Of a stretch of DNA of 30,189 nucleotides, positions 22,157-29,478 are shown piece by piece (positions within the stretch are counted from its first letter, which is position 1; each line of letters opens with the position of its first letter). The stretch is taken from assembly GCA_036378995.1 (NCBI GenBank), contig DASUVJ010000026.1, positions 1 to 30,189 of the forward strand, in the 5' to 3' direction. Source of the DNA: DASUVJ01 sp036378995 (GTDB lineage: Bacteria; Patescibacteriota; Saccharimonadia; Saccharimonadales; Saccharimonadaceae). The notes below the pieces were generated by a model. That model was not told where the DNA came from. It made no database searches and saw only the letters and a program-made list of their open reading frames with translations. The translations under genes were made by a program, and so were the position numbers.

Positions 22157-22696
22157 TTATAAGGTATCGGTAAGGCTGAGATTATAGAAGAGCTTTAACG
22201 TGCTGAGTTCAAACCTGATTTTGCCGCAACTATTGCTGCCGTCATCGATGGATTTGTCGATGGCGTCAGCCATTGCCTCCGTTACGCCGGTTAAAACGAT
22301 GTTCGTGCCGTTGTAACGGGTGCCATCGGCTCCGCAGGTCGGCTTTGTGTCGCCGTCGTTATCGTAGGTCCATGATGCGGCAGGAACGCCGGTAATCGTA
22401 GGTGCGGTTTGCATGTATTGGTTAAAACCCGGAAGGCTGGTAATGAGGAGTTGAATAGAGGGGTTATTTTGACCCGAAATAACAGCATTGTCACGCGGCC
22501 ACACCGACCATCCTTGTTCCGCGGAGTACGCGCGCAGGCTTTTCTCAATATTTTTGAGGCTTGTCGAAACGGAAGCCGCGTTGGCCCGGTTTTGAATGCC
22601 GTTATACGCGACCACAGTAATGGCAGCGAGGATGGCAATAACGACGATAACGATCAGGAGTTCAACGATAGTAAAGCCGCTTAAGCTTCTTTTCAT
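22157..22696 (-). CDS. Type IV prepilin-like protein
   Basis: A 179-aa prepilin. The short basic leader MKRSLSG is cut by prepilin peptidase after Gly7; mature residues start FTIVELLIVIVVIAILAAI with the conserved Glu at position 5 and a hydrophobic assembly helix to about residue 29. The globular part has two cysteines (PTCGADG and NSCGKI) that probably form the C-terminal disulfide loop. The protein would be a pilus subunit or minor pilin used in attachment, twitching or DNA uptake, all typical of Saccharibacteria. It is monocistronic, with its own strong promoter and a leaderless start; no pilus machinery genes are adjacent. Confidence 0.92.
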   Translation of the reverse strand: MKRSLSGFTIVELLIVIVVIAILAAITVVAYNGIQNRANAASVSTSLKNIEKSLRAYSAEQGWSVWPRDNAVISGQNNPSIQLLITSLPGFNQYMQTAPTITGVPAASWTYDNDGDTKPTCGADGTRYNGTNIVLTGVTEAMADAIDKSIDDGSNSCGKIRFELSTLKLFYNLSLTDTL

Positions 22697-22702
22697 ATAG
22701 CT

Positions 22703-22731
22703 ACTATAGGCCAGGCTTTTCGTGCGGTCAA
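22703..22731 (-). promoter_or_regulatory. Promoter of the prepilin gene
   Basis: TTGACC (22726-22731) and TATAGT (22703-22708) on the minus strand, 17 bp apart. The -10 ends 6 nt before the ATG, so the transcript is leaderless. Confidence 0.75.
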
Positions 22732-22750
22732 TGTACCACTGAGCGGCCTC

Positions 22751-22759
22751 TGGTATAAT
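22751..22759 (+). promoter_or_regulatory. Extended -10 promoter of argS
   Basis: TGGTATAAT ending 8 nt before the ATG at 22768. It is divergent from the prepilin promoter. Confidence 0.7.
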
Positions 22760-22767
22760 AGGGTCAA

Positions 22768-24432
22768 ATGGATGAAAAAATTTCTCAGATCATACGCGAA
22801 TTATTTGATGTCGATGCGGATGTGACACTGTCGCGCCCTGACCCCCAGTTTGGTGATTACGCCACGAACGCTGCGCTGCAACTGGCTAAGCCGCTTGGCA
22901 AGAATCCGCGCGAGATTGCTGAGAGTATCGCCCAGAAGCTGCGCGAAGAAGAGGGTATTGAGGACGTAAGCGTCGCTGGCCCCGGGTTTATAAATATCAA
23001 ACTGACGGATGATCTGTTACTAAAAGCCGTGGAGCGAATTCCGGGCAAAAGCCGCGAAGGTAAAAAAATCGTCACGGAATACTCCGATCCTAATCCGTTC
23101 AAGGTGCTGCACGCCGGACATCTTTACACCACCCTTGTCGGCGATGTGATTTCGCGTCTTTTAGAGGCGGCGGGTGCTGATGTTCACCGCGTGAACTTCG
23201 GCGGCGACGTGGGGCTGCACGTGGCAAAAAATATGTGGGCAATTATCCGAAAACTGGAAGGTGAAAATCCGGACGGCTTGCAGGAGGTAGGTGATGATCC
23301 GCATCAGCGCGCTGCCTGGTTGAGTGCTCGCTATGTGGAGGGCAACACCGCCTACGAAGAAGATGAGCAGTCCAAGGCTGAGATCATCGAAGTGAACAAA
23401 CGCGTGTATCAGCTACACGCGGAAGGTGATCATATGTCGCCGTTTGCGCAAATTTATTGGACATGCCGTGAATGGAGCTACGATTACTTCAAGGTGCTTT
23501 ACCGCGAGCTCGAAGTCGTTCCTTTTGAGAAGTACTACCCAGAAAGCGTCACAACGCCGACTGGTGTCCAAACAGTGAACGAGCAGCTCGAGAAGGGCGT
23601 ATACGAGAAAAGCGACGGTGCCATTGTGTTTGACGGTGAAAAATACGGCCTTCATACCCGCGTGTTCATTAACTCTCAGGGCTTGCCAACCTACGAAGCA
23701 AAAGATGTCGGCCTTATCATGCAGAAGTGGCGCGACTATGGGTTTGATCTTTCAATTATTATTACCGGTAACGACATTATTGAATATATGAAGGTCGTTC
23801 AAAAAAGCATCGAGCAGTTCGAGCCGGAACTGACCAAGCGAAGTGTTCATTTGGCGCACGGCAATCTAAAACTTGCCGGCGGAAAAAAGATGAGTTCAAG
23901 GAAGGGCAATGTTCTTCTTGCGCTTGATGTGCTGGATGCGGCGCGCGAGGCAACCAAAGAGCTCACCGGAAATGACAATGCCGAGGCTGTCCTCGGCGCA
24001 GTAAAGTACGCCTTCTTGAAGCAGCGCATCGGCGGCGATATTATTTACGATCCGCAGGAATCAGTCAGCCTTGAGGGAAATAGTGGTCCGTATCTACAGT
24101 ATGCACACGCAAGGGCGCGCGGCATTCTGCGAAAGACCGAGACCCAGCCTGGTGAACTAGCGGGAATGACCATTCAGCCTAAGGAGCGTGCATTGATCCA
24201 GAAACTCGGTGAATACGCCGAGGTAGTCGAACGTGCGCAGTCGGAACTTTTGCCACATTACATATGTACTTATTTGTACGAACTGGCACAGGAGTTCAAC
24301 CGCTTTTACGAAAAGAATCAGGTCGTGGGCAGTGACCGCGAGAAAGAGCGCGTGACGCTGGTTGCCCGCTACGCAAATACGCTCAAAAACGGCTTATCGG
24401 TTCTTGGTATCGCGGCACCGGAGCGCATGTAA
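22768..24432 (+). CDS. argS: Arginyl-tRNA synthetase
   Basis: A 554-aa class I aminoacyl-tRNA synthetase that charges tRNA-Arg. In order: the Add-1 N-terminal domain with FGDYATNAALQLAK; the HIGH-type motif HAGH in SDPNPFKVLHAGHLYTT; the catalytic domain; the KMSKS-type KKMSSRKGNVL; and the helical anticodon-binding domain ending LPHYICTYLYELAQEFNRFYEKNQV. The length is normal. The start follows an extended -10 by eight bases (leaderless). The TAA stop overlaps the ATG of the next gene, so the membrane protein downstream is translationally coupled. Confidence 0.96.
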   Translation: MDEKISQIIRELFDVDADVTLSRPDPQFGDYATNAALQLAKPLGKNPREIAESIAQKLREEEGIEDVSVAGPGFINIKLTDDLLLKAVERIPGKSREGKKIVTEYSDPNPFKVLHAGHLYTTLVGDVISRLLEAAGADVHRVNFGGDVGLHVAKNMWAIIRKLEGENPDGLQEVGDDPHQRAAWLSARYVEGNTAYEEDEQSKAEIIEVNKRVYQLHAEGDHMSPFAQIYWTCREWSYDYFKVLYRELEVVPFEKYYPESVTTPTGVQTVNEQLEKGVYEKSDGAIVFDGEKYGLHTRVFINSQGLPTYEAKDVGLIMQKWRDYGFDLSIIITGNDIIEYMKVVQKSIEQFEPELTKRSVHLAHGNLKLAGGKKMSSRKGNVLLALDVLDAAREATKELTGNDNAEAVLGAVKYAFLKQRIGGDIIYDPQESVSLEGNSGPYLQYAHARARGILRKTETQPGELAGMTIQPKERALIQKLGEYAEVVERAQSELLPHYICTYLYELAQEFNRFYEKNQVVGSDREKERVTLVARYANTLKNGLSVLGIAAPERM

Positions 24433-25055
24433 TGAAGGACTACGGCTCTTTTTCTCGTCATAAATGGGCTCTCCCGTTTGAGGTTGTTATGTTCGTTGGC
24501 GGCGTAGTGCAGTTGTTCGAGCAGGATTGGCTGCATCTTCTGACATCTGCCTTTACGTTTACCGTCAGCTTTGCACCGCTTTGGTTTGAGCGCATCTTCA
24601 AGGTTCGTTTGCCGGCACTTTTGCAGTTTAGTTTTGTCGCATTCGTATTTTTGTCGATGTTCTGCGGCGAGGTGTTCGACATGTACGCCCGGATTTGGGA
24701 GTGGGATGACATCATTCACTTTTCATCAGGCCTTTTGATCGGGCTTGGCACGGTCGTTTGGATCGCGGCGTTGATTGAATCGATCAAAAACGTCAATATT
24801 CCACGCTGGCTGCAATCATTATTTGTGTTTGCCATCGTCTCGGCTGTCATTGTTTTATGGGAACTGGTGGAGTTTGGGAGTGATCAACTGTTTGGCACGA
24901 CTTCGCAGGGAACATTGTTCGATACGATGATCGATCTTTTGTACGGTGCGCTTGGCGGAGCGATTATCTCTATACTATTGGTTTTGCATCTTGGCGGTCG
25001 GCGCATGCAGGCGCTCGATAGGCTAGTGAACTCGTACAAGCGGCTTAACAAGTAG
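24432..25055 (+). CDS. YjdF/DUF2238-like membrane protein
   Basis: A 207-aa integral membrane protein with about six hydrophobic helices. Conserved-looking polar motifs lie within or beside them: WEWDDIIHFSSGLLIGL near residue 95 and WELVEFGSDQLFGTTSQGTLFDTMIDLLYGALGGA near residue 140. The D-D-x-x-H and E-x-x-x-D...D-T-x-x-D pattern recalls the YjdF/DUF2238 family. Its function is unknown; the clustered acidic residues suggest ion binding. It overlaps argS by one base (TAATG). No terminator is seen directly after it; the next terminator is at 25200-25226. Confidence 0.65.
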   Translation: MKDYGSFSRHKWALPFEVVMFVGGVVQLFEQDWLHLLTSAFTFTVSFAPLWFERIFKVRLPALLQFSFVAFVFLSMFCGEVFDMYARIWEWDDIIHFSSGLLIGLGTVVWIAALIESIKNVNIPRWLQSLFVFAIVSAVIVLWELVEFGSDQLFGTTSQGTLFDTMIDLLYGALGGAIISILLVLHLGGRRMQALDRLVNSYKRLNK

Positions 25056-25072
25056 CCTCTGGATTTTTTTGA

Positions 25073-25081
25073 TGCTATAGT
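25073..25081 (+). promoter_or_regulatory. Extended -10 promoter of the attenuator-like leader
   Basis: TGCTATAGT, about 20 bases before the mini-ORF at 25102. No good -35. Confidence 0.45.
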
Positions 25082-25101
25082 AGTGTTTAGGAAACACGTT
25101 T

Positions 25102-25170
25102 ATGAGCATGCCACGACTACAATCTGCAATTCTTCTCGCGATTGTATTTGATGGCGCCTCGGCGACATAG
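25102..25170 (+). CDS. Possible 22-codon leader peptide
   Basis: An ATG with AGGAAA nine bases upstream opens a 22-codon ORF ending TAG at 25168-25170. It starts MSMPRLQS and ends DGASAT, with a hydrophobic middle. Its last codons form the 5' arm of the alternative hairpin (25157-25164), so a ribosome on them would decide which hairpin forms. No run of a single amino acid hints at a sensed metabolite. It may not be translated. Confidence 0.35.
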   Translation: MSMPRLQSAILLAIVFDGASAT

Positions 25171-25206
25171 TTTCCTGACCACCCGCAAGAGAAACGAACG
25201 CCGAGG
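25157..25206 (+). promoter_or_regulatory. Antiterminator-like stem-loop
   Basis: CCTCGGCG (25157-25164) pairs perfectly with CGCCGAGG (25199-25206), and inside it GTTTC (25170-25174) pairs with GAAAC (25191-25195). The 3' arm is the same sequence that forms the 5' arm of the terminator at 25200-25226, so the two structures exclude each other. Confidence 0.5.
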
Positions 25207-25226
25207 ATCAGCTCCTCGGCTTTTTT
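25200..25226 (+). terminator. Rho-independent terminator in the leader of cassette 3
   Basis: An 8-bp stem GCCGAGGA / TCCTCGGC with a five-base loop (25200-25220), then six T (25221-25226). It lies between the promoter at 25073 and the ORF at 25293, and could also end argS-operon transcripts. Confidence 0.85.
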
Positions 25227-25292
25227 GTTCTCTCGGCGGGCCGGTACGGGCGGCAGGAAGATCTTGCTCCCGATTCACAGCCCGGAGGTACT

Positions 25293-25499
25293 GTGGCATC
25301 GCTCCAGAAGAGCATCAAGAGAACCGTCACCAACAGCAAAGGAGGTTCGGTCAGCGCTCCGCACCATGTCATCATGGCGAAGTTGAAGTTGACGGGTGTT
25401 AACCGTCGCACATTCGACGCAGCTCTCGATGAGATCGATGGCAACGGGTTCACCGTCACCAAGAGCGAGACGCACACGACGATCTCTGTCGCTGGCTGA
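25293..25499 (+). CDS. GC-rich orphan small protein (cassette 3)
   Basis: A 68-aa basic protein that I do not recognise. It has a Lys/Arg/Thr-rich start (ASLQKSIKRTVTNSKGG), then a beta-alpha-beta-like stretch (IMAKLKLTGVNRRTFDAALDEIDGNGFTVTKSETHTTISV). The start is GTG with CGGAGG five bases upstream. The stop is TGA, and codons end mostly in G or C, unlike argS and mscL on either side. A long GC-rich hairpin follows. The terminator and alternative hairpin upstream suggest that expression depends on read-through. It groups with the ORFs at 142-447 and 4054-4317. Confidence 0.6.
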   Translation: MASLQKSIKRTVTNSKGGSVSAPHHVIMAKLKLTGVNRRTFDAALDEIDGNGFTVTKSETHTTISVAG

Positions 25500-25512
25500 G
25501 GCCCATCCGGGA

Positions 25513-25562
25513 GGGCGGCAGCGCCTTGAGTCCACGCACGATCGGACTCGGCGCTGCCGCCC
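25513..25562 (+). terminator. Long GC-rich hairpin after cassette 3
   Basis: A perfect 13-bp stem (25513-25525 with 25550-25562), a two-base bulge, 6 more bp (25528-25533 with 25544-25549) and a ten-base loop. No U tract follows. It ends cassette 3, as strong hairpins do after cassettes 1 and 2. Confidence 0.55.
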
Positions 25563-25577
25563 GGCAGCAACCCAGAG

Positions 25578-25583
25578 TATAAT
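25578..25583 (+). promoter_or_regulatory. Candidate -10 box of mscL
   Basis: A perfect TATAAT about 23 bases before the mscL ATG, followed by the Shine-Dalgarno AGGAGGTGA. There is no -35, that region being the arm of the cassette 3 hairpin. Confidence 0.4.
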
Positions 25584-25606
25584 ATAGATATACAGGAGGT
25601 GACAGT

Positions 25607-25990
25607 ATGGCAGAAACAACCAAACCAAAGACATCGCGCGTAGCGGCGGTAAAAAGCCGTGGCAGTAAGCATGCGAATGGATTTATTGAATTTGTAAGAG
25701 AGCAGGGAATTGTCGGACTTGCGATTGGATTTGTTATTGGGGCCGCAGCTGCGACGTTGGTAAAATCTCTCATCGATAACGTCGTCATGCCGCCGATCGG
25801 CATTTTACTCGGCTCGGCCGATGGCCTAAAGGGGCTTCAGGTAAGCCTTGGGACACATGACGGCAAAGAGGCGATCTTACATTACGGCGTCTTTTTAAAC
25901 GATTTGGTTAACTTTTTGATTCTTGCGCTGGCCATCTATATCGTTGTGCGGATCTTGCGCCTTGATAGATTGGATAAGAAGAAGGCCTAA
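25607..25990 (+). CDS. mscL: Large-conductance mechanosensitive channel MscL
   Basis: A 127-aa homopentameric membrane channel that opens under high membrane tension to release osmolytes. After a basic start (Lys/Arg-rich, to residue 22) comes FIEFVREQGIVGLAIGFVIGAAAATLVKSLIDNVVMPPIG, the amphipathic helix, TM1 and the conserved post-TM1 stretch. TM2 is VFLNDLVNFLILALAIYIVVRIL. The tail RLDRLDKKKA is short. AGGAGGTGA precedes the ATG. The TAA stop overlaps the ATG of msrB by one base. Confidence 0.93.
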   Translation: MAETTKPKTSRVAAVKSRGSKHANGFIEFVREQGIVGLAIGFVIGAAAATLVKSLIDNVVMPPIGILLGSADGLKGLQVSLGTHDGKEAILHYGVFLNDLVNFLILALAIYIVVRILRLDRLDKKKA

Positions 25991-26379
25991 TGAAAACCGA
26001 CGAGCAGTGGCGCGAAATTTTGAGCCCCGAACAATTTGCGGTGCTTCGAGAGAAGGCGACGGAAGCTCCATTTTCCGGCGAGTATGACGGGTTATATGCC
26101 GATGGCACATATGCCTGCGGGGCATGCGGACAGGTGTTATTCGACAGCAAAACGAAATTCGACGCGCACTGCGGCTGGCCGAGTTTTTATGACGCGAAGC
26201 CTGGGGCGGTAGAGTTCATCCAGGACGATAGCCATGGAATGAGCCGTACGGAAGCAATTTGCAGTAACTGCAAAAGCCACCTTGGCCACGTGTTCGAGGG
26301 CGAGAAGCTCGGTACTCCAACCGACCAGCGCTACTGCATAAATTCTTTAAGCCTTACATTTACACCCGACAAAAAATAA
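25990..26379 (+). CDS. msrB: Peptide-methionine (R)-S-oxide reductase
   Basis: A 129-aa cytoplasmic repair enzyme that reduces methionine-R-sulfoxide in proteins. Zinc cysteines are Cys43/Cys46 (CGAC) and Cys91/Cys94 (CSNC). The catalytic Cys116 lies in DQRYCINSLSL, and HCGWPSF is intact. It is coupled to mscL through TAATG. Together they suggest protection from osmotic and oxidative stress. No msrA is nearby. Confidence 0.95.
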   Translation: MKTDEQWREILSPEQFAVLREKATEAPFSGEYDGLYADGTYACGACGQVLFDSKTKFDAHCGWPSFYDAKPGAVEFIQDDSHGMSRTEAICSNCKSHLGHVFEGEKLGTPTDQRYCINSLSLTFTPDKK

Positions 26380-26484
26380 CGTTGTGCTTTTAGCTGCCTT
26401 AGAAAATAGGGTGAATACTTGCATTTTACCTCGATGAGTAGATAGCCGTTGCAAATAATACATTAAGTTGTATTGAAGTAGATA

Positions 26485-26512
26485 TTGAAAGCGCAAATCT
26501 TCGGCGTAGAAT
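26485..26512 (+). promoter_or_regulatory. Promoter of the dehydrogenase gene
   Basis: TTGAAA (26485-26490), 16 bp, TAGAAT (26507-26512); the leader carries GAGGAGGTG before the ATG at 26548. The rest of 26380-26480 shows nothing recognisable. Confidence 0.5.
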
Positions 26513-26547
26513 GAGACATACCGATTAATCCTGAGGAGGTGTGATTC

Positions 26548-27849
26548 ATGATCGAGGCTGTTCAGCGCCGTATTGAAACAAACGCTCGGAGGTTATTTAC
26601 CCCTGACGAAATTGGGGAGCTTTATGCCCCGGAACAAGTGAACGAGTACGCGCGTTCGACGGAAATGGGACCGATAGTAGCGGCCCGCACACAGCACCGT
26701 CTAGGTGAAGACGGGTCCGGTGGTGGGTTCAAGATAGTAGAGGCTCCAAGGAATCTAACGGCGCTAGAAATGCGACGCCTCACCCGTGAGCAATCACTGG
26801 GCCTTGGTACGCTGATGACTCTTAAAGGTGATCTCGTGCACCTTGATTTGCCTGGTGGACACGGCAATGACTTTGGCGGAGCCAAGGGTGTGATGATGGT
26901 TCCAGAGGGAATGCTCTCGAATCGTAAGGCTATGAATACGATTTTGGGTGATTACGTTGCCGAACAATACGCCAAGGGTGCGCTTGGAATCGGCATTGAC
27001 CGCCACGCTCCTGATATGAATACAGGTGCTCCGGATATGGATCACATGGCTCGTACACTCCGAAGAATCACCGGTGACGAGCGTTCAATCGCGGCCTTTA
27101 GTGGTAAATCTATCGAGGCTGGCGGTCTTGAAGGGCGAGAAATCGCTACAGCCCAAGGACTAGTCTTTACTCTTGCGAAGCATCTCGAAACACTCGATAT
27201 GAACTCAAGCGAGGCTACTGTTGCGGTACAGGGATCCGGAAATGTCGGCTATCACTTCGCACGCCTCGCCTCGGAGCAGCTCGGCGTGAAAATCGTTGGT
27301 ATCTCTGATCGTAATAGGGCGGTCGTTACTGATAAAGCTCATCCGATCCGCATGGATGAAACTGTTCGCTTTGAAAACCGTTTGATCAGCAGTTGGGACG
27401 AGGATCAGCACGGTTCATTTGCTAATCCGGACGACCTGCTTGGCATGGACGTTGATATTTTAGTATTTGCTGCCATGCCTGACACCGTAACAGAAGAGAA
27501 GGGTAATAAAGAGAAGATTCGTGCCAAGGTTATTTTGCAGGGTGCAAATAATCCGATGGACGGTGAAGCCATTGATTACTTAATCGATAACCGCGTATCT
27601 GTCGTGGCCGATGTGCTTGGTAACGCCGGCGGATTTGTCGCTTCTAACTTTGAATACAACCAAGGCATGACGGGAACTCATTGGACTGAGCGAATGGCGA
27701 TTGCTTCGCTAAGGAGTGTCATGGATGATGCCTATGACCGTGTCCGCGACGAAGCGGAGAATATCTACGACTTCACGAACCCAGCCTTCCAGGTGGCGCT
27801 AAAACGCCGCTACGAGCGAGACCATAGTGGCTTGTATCTAGCTAGTTAG
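26548..27849 (+). CDS. Divergent Glu/Leu/Phe/Val dehydrogenase
   Basis: A 433-aa NAD(P)-dependent amino-acid dehydrogenase relative. The substrate domain has MTLK (substrate Lys), GGAKG (catalytic Lys) and APDMNTG (catalytic Asp). The Rossmann domain has TVAVQGSGNVGYHFARLA and ISDRN. Near the end ADVLGNAGGFVASNFEYNQ corresponds to the family's N-A/G-GGV-x-S-x-E motif. It departs from the norm between DLPGG and GGAKG, where several extra residues (HGNDF) break the usual PxGGxKGG loop. It most resembles glutamate dehydrogenases, but the substrate is uncertain. It has its own promoter, strong ribosome site and terminator. Confidence 0.82.
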   Translation: MIEAVQRRIETNARRLFTPDEIGELYAPEQVNEYARSTEMGPIVAARTQHRLGEDGSGGGFKIVEAPRNLTALEMRRLTREQSLGLGTLMTLKGDLVHLDLPGGHGNDFGGAKGVMMVPEGMLSNRKAMNTILGDYVAEQYAKGALGIGIDRHAPDMNTGAPDMDHMARTLRRITGDERSIAAFSGKSIEAGGLEGREIATAQGLVFTLAKHLETLDMNSSEATVAVQGSGNVGYHFARLASEQLGVKIVGISDRNRAVVTDKAHPIRMDETVRFENRLISSWDEDQHGSFANPDDLLGMDVDILVFAAMPDTVTEEKGNKEKIRAKVILQGANNPMDGEAIDYLIDNRVSVVADVLGNAGGFVASNFEYNQGMTGTHWTERMAIASLRSVMDDAYDRVRDEAENIYDFTNPAFQVALKRRYERDHSGLYLAS

Positions 27850-27866
27850 AAGAGCATTTTGAGAGA

Positions 27867-27902
27867 ACAGGGGCGGACTTGGATCATCGCCCCTGTTTTT
27901 TG
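27867..27902 (+). terminator. Terminator of the dehydrogenase gene
   Basis: A 9-bp stem ACAGGGGCG / CGCCCCTGT (27867-27875 with 27888-27896) and a following T run. It abuts the extended -10 of orn. Confidence 0.85.
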
Positions 27903-27909
27903 TTATACT
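27901..27909 (+). promoter_or_regulatory. Extended -10 promoter of orn
   Basis: TGTTATACT, ending 6 nt before the ATG at 27916; leaderless. Confidence 0.65.
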
Positions 27910-27915
27910 GTTGGT

Positions 27916-28464
27916 ATGACGAAAAAAGCAAAGATTCTATGGATGGATCTCGAAATGACAGGGCTTGATCCGATTGAGGACCGGATTCTTGAGGTCGCTG
28001 TCATCGCGACCGACTGGGATTTTAACGAAATAGCCACTTATGAGGGCATCGTAAAAGTCGGCCCCAAGCTGGTTGAAGAACGCATGAAGGTCGGCAAGGA
28101 CTTTTGGGATGCTAACCCTGCCGCGCGCGATGCGCTTGTCTCTCAAAACCTCGAGAAGGGTCGATCGGGACGCACTATTGAAAACGAACTGCTCCAATTT
28201 TTGAATGAACATTTTGAAGAAGGGAAGCCAGTGCTTCTTGGCGGAAACTCAATCCACCAGGACCGCAAGTTCATCACTAACGAATGGCCCCGATTGAACG
28301 ACCGTCTGCACTACCGCATGCTTGATGTCAGTGCATGGAAAGTTGTCTTTGAAGGCAAGTTCAAAAAGAAATTTGCCAAACCCGAAGAGCACCGCGCACT
28401 CGGCGACATCCGTGGCAGCATCATGGAACTGAAATACTACCTAACAAAGGTACGGAGTAAATAA
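27916..28464 (+). CDS. orn: Oligoribonuclease
   Basis: A 182-aa DEDDh 3'-5' exoribonuclease that degrades 2-5 nt RNAs and dinucleotides such as pGpG. Acidic motifs are Asp11/Glu13 (WMDLEMTGLDP), the Asp in GNSIHQDRKFI, and the His and Asp in EHRALGDIRGSI. RMLDVSAWKV is the usual pre-motif III segment. The start at 27916 is fixed by the extended -10 six bases upstream; a longer frame from 27859 would run through the terminator. The TAA overlaps the ATG of the next gene (TAATG). Confidence 0.95.
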   Translation: MTKKAKILWMDLEMTGLDPIEDRILEVAVIATDWDFNEIATYEGIVKVGPKLVEERMKVGKDFWDANPAARDALVSQNLEKGRSGRTIENELLQFLNEHFEEGKPVLLGGNSIHQDRKFITNEWPRLNDRLHYRMLDVSAWKVVFEGKFKKKFAKPEEHRALGDIRGSIMELKYYLTKVRSK

Positions 28465-28802
28465 TGACCCACAAAGAACTCGAAGAATACTTGCTTAGCT
28501 TCCCGAACACCTGGCTGGACTATCCGTTTGGGGAAGGCACATCTGTATACAAAGTAGGACATAAAGAGACGGGCGAAGGTAAGCTCTTTGCGATTATTGC
28601 CGATGGGAGCAAGCCGCTTCGCGTCAGTTTAAAGTGCGACCCGCAACTAGCAGAGAATCTCCGCGAAAAGTACGAATCAGTCCTCCCCGGTTACCATTTG
28701 AATAAAAAGCACTGGAATACGATTCTTTGCAGTGGCCAGCTATCTGATGAAGAGGTTAAAGACCTCGCGAATCTCAGCTACCAGCTCGTTACGGCCGGCT
28801 AG
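28464..28802 (+). CDS. MmcQ/YjbR family protein
   Basis: A 112-aa protein of the MmcQ/YjbR family (CyaY-like fold). Marks are the opening LLSFPNTWLDYPFGEGTSVYKVG, KLFAIIADGSKPLRVSLKCDP, and the C-terminal PGYHLNKKHWNTILCSGQLSDEEVKDLANLSYQLV. It is usually described as DNA-binding, though direct evidence is scarce. It is coupled to orn by TAATG. Its TAG stop shares CTAG with the stop of the convergent gene at 28799. Confidence 0.88.
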   Translation: MTHKELEEYLLSFPNTWLDYPFGEGTSVYKVGHKETGEGKLFAIIADGSKPLRVSLKCDPQLAENLREKYESVLPGYHLNKKHWNTILCSGQLSDEEVKDLANLSYQLVTAG

Positions 28803-29422
28803 CCGTTTGCGGCATTAAAGTCAGTAAACTGCTTTTTGATAGGCTGAAGGTTTTTGTCGGTGTTGATGAGAAATTCCTTGAGCGACTTGCTCTTGGTATT
28901 CTCGTGGATGTCTCCCATAAGTGCCGCGATGGTATCAAGCTGATATGCCATTTCTCGGGCGTAGGTACGGTCGAACACGGCGTTCAGACGCGCATCTTCG
29001 AGCGTCTTTTTGAGCTCTTCGCCGCTTTCTTTGGTGATGATGGCTTTATCCATTTTTTTCACATCGACGCCGTTATTCAAAAGAGGCTCGGCAATATCGC
29101 GGTTGGCGTTCGCTAGCAGGATAGAGAGATTGCTATTCGTACTGCGGAGTTCGCCGCTCTTGATGGTTTTTTGCGAGTCGCTCGCAATGGTCTGCAGGCC
29201 TTGCAAGCGTGCGGCTAGCGTTTGCATCTGCTCTTTAGGGCCGCCTCCGCCACTAGTGAGGAGCATAAGCCCAACAGCAATCGCAAGCAGTAGTCCGCCA
29301 CCTACGACAAACAAAAACAGCTTGTTGCTCATGCCTGATTTTGGCTGTTGGGGAGCAATCTCGTTCAGGTAGTCGATCGAGTATTGCTGCTGGTTCGGAT
29401 TTTGATTTTGATCAGGATACAT
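28799..29422 (-). CDS. Membrane-anchored hypothetical protein with extracytoplasmic helical domain
   Basis: A 207-aa protein. The first 30 residues are rich in Gln, Asn and Pro (cytoplasmic). One transmembrane helix spans about residues 34-56 (LFLFVVGGGLLLAIAVGLMLL), followed by SGGGG and a long charged, mostly helical domain (LAARLQGLQTIASDSQKTI, LKKTLEDARLNAVFDRTYAREM). There is no signal cleavage site or enzyme motif. The ATG at 29422 has GAGG five bases upstream; upstream in-frame codons to 29491 would cross the promoter. It is divergent from dnaG and convergent with the MmcQ/YjbR gene. Its function is unknown; it may be an envelope protein. Confidence 0.75.
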   Translation of the reverse strand: MYPDQNQNPNQQQYSIDYLNEIAPQQPKSGMSNKLFLFVVGGGLLLAIAVGLMLLTSGGGGPKEQMQTLAARLQGLQTIASDSQKTIKSGELRSTNSNLSILLANANRDIAEPLLNNGVDVKKMDKAIITKESGEELKKTLEDARLNAVFDRTYAREMAYQLDTIAALMGDIHENTKSKSLKEFLINTDKNLQPIKKQFTDFNAANG

Positions 29423-29431
29423 ACTGCCTCT

Positions 29432-29460
29432 ATTTAAGCACATGCGGTAACAGGGGTAAA
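29432..29460 (-). promoter_or_regulatory. Promoter of the 28799-29422 gene
   Basis: TTTACC (29455-29460) and TTAAAT (29432-29437) on the minus strand, 17 bp apart, TGC before the -10 (extended). Confidence 0.6.
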
Positions 29461-29463
29461 GAG

Positions 29464-29472
29464 TGATATAAT
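29464..29472 (+). promoter_or_regulatory. Extended -10 promoter of dnaG
   Basis: TGATATAAT ending 6 nt before the ATG at 29479; leaderless. Confidence 0.7.
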
Positions 29473-29478
29473 CAAAGT

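Noticed and set aside
142..25562. Integron-type attC sites around the GC-rich cassettes
   Set aside because: The hairpins lack paired GTTRRRY/RYYYAAC-like core sites, the three differ in sequence, and there is no integrase gene.
27859..27915. N-terminal extension of oligoribonuclease
   Set aside because: It would translate the dehydrogenase terminator and the orn promoter; the family start is at 27916.
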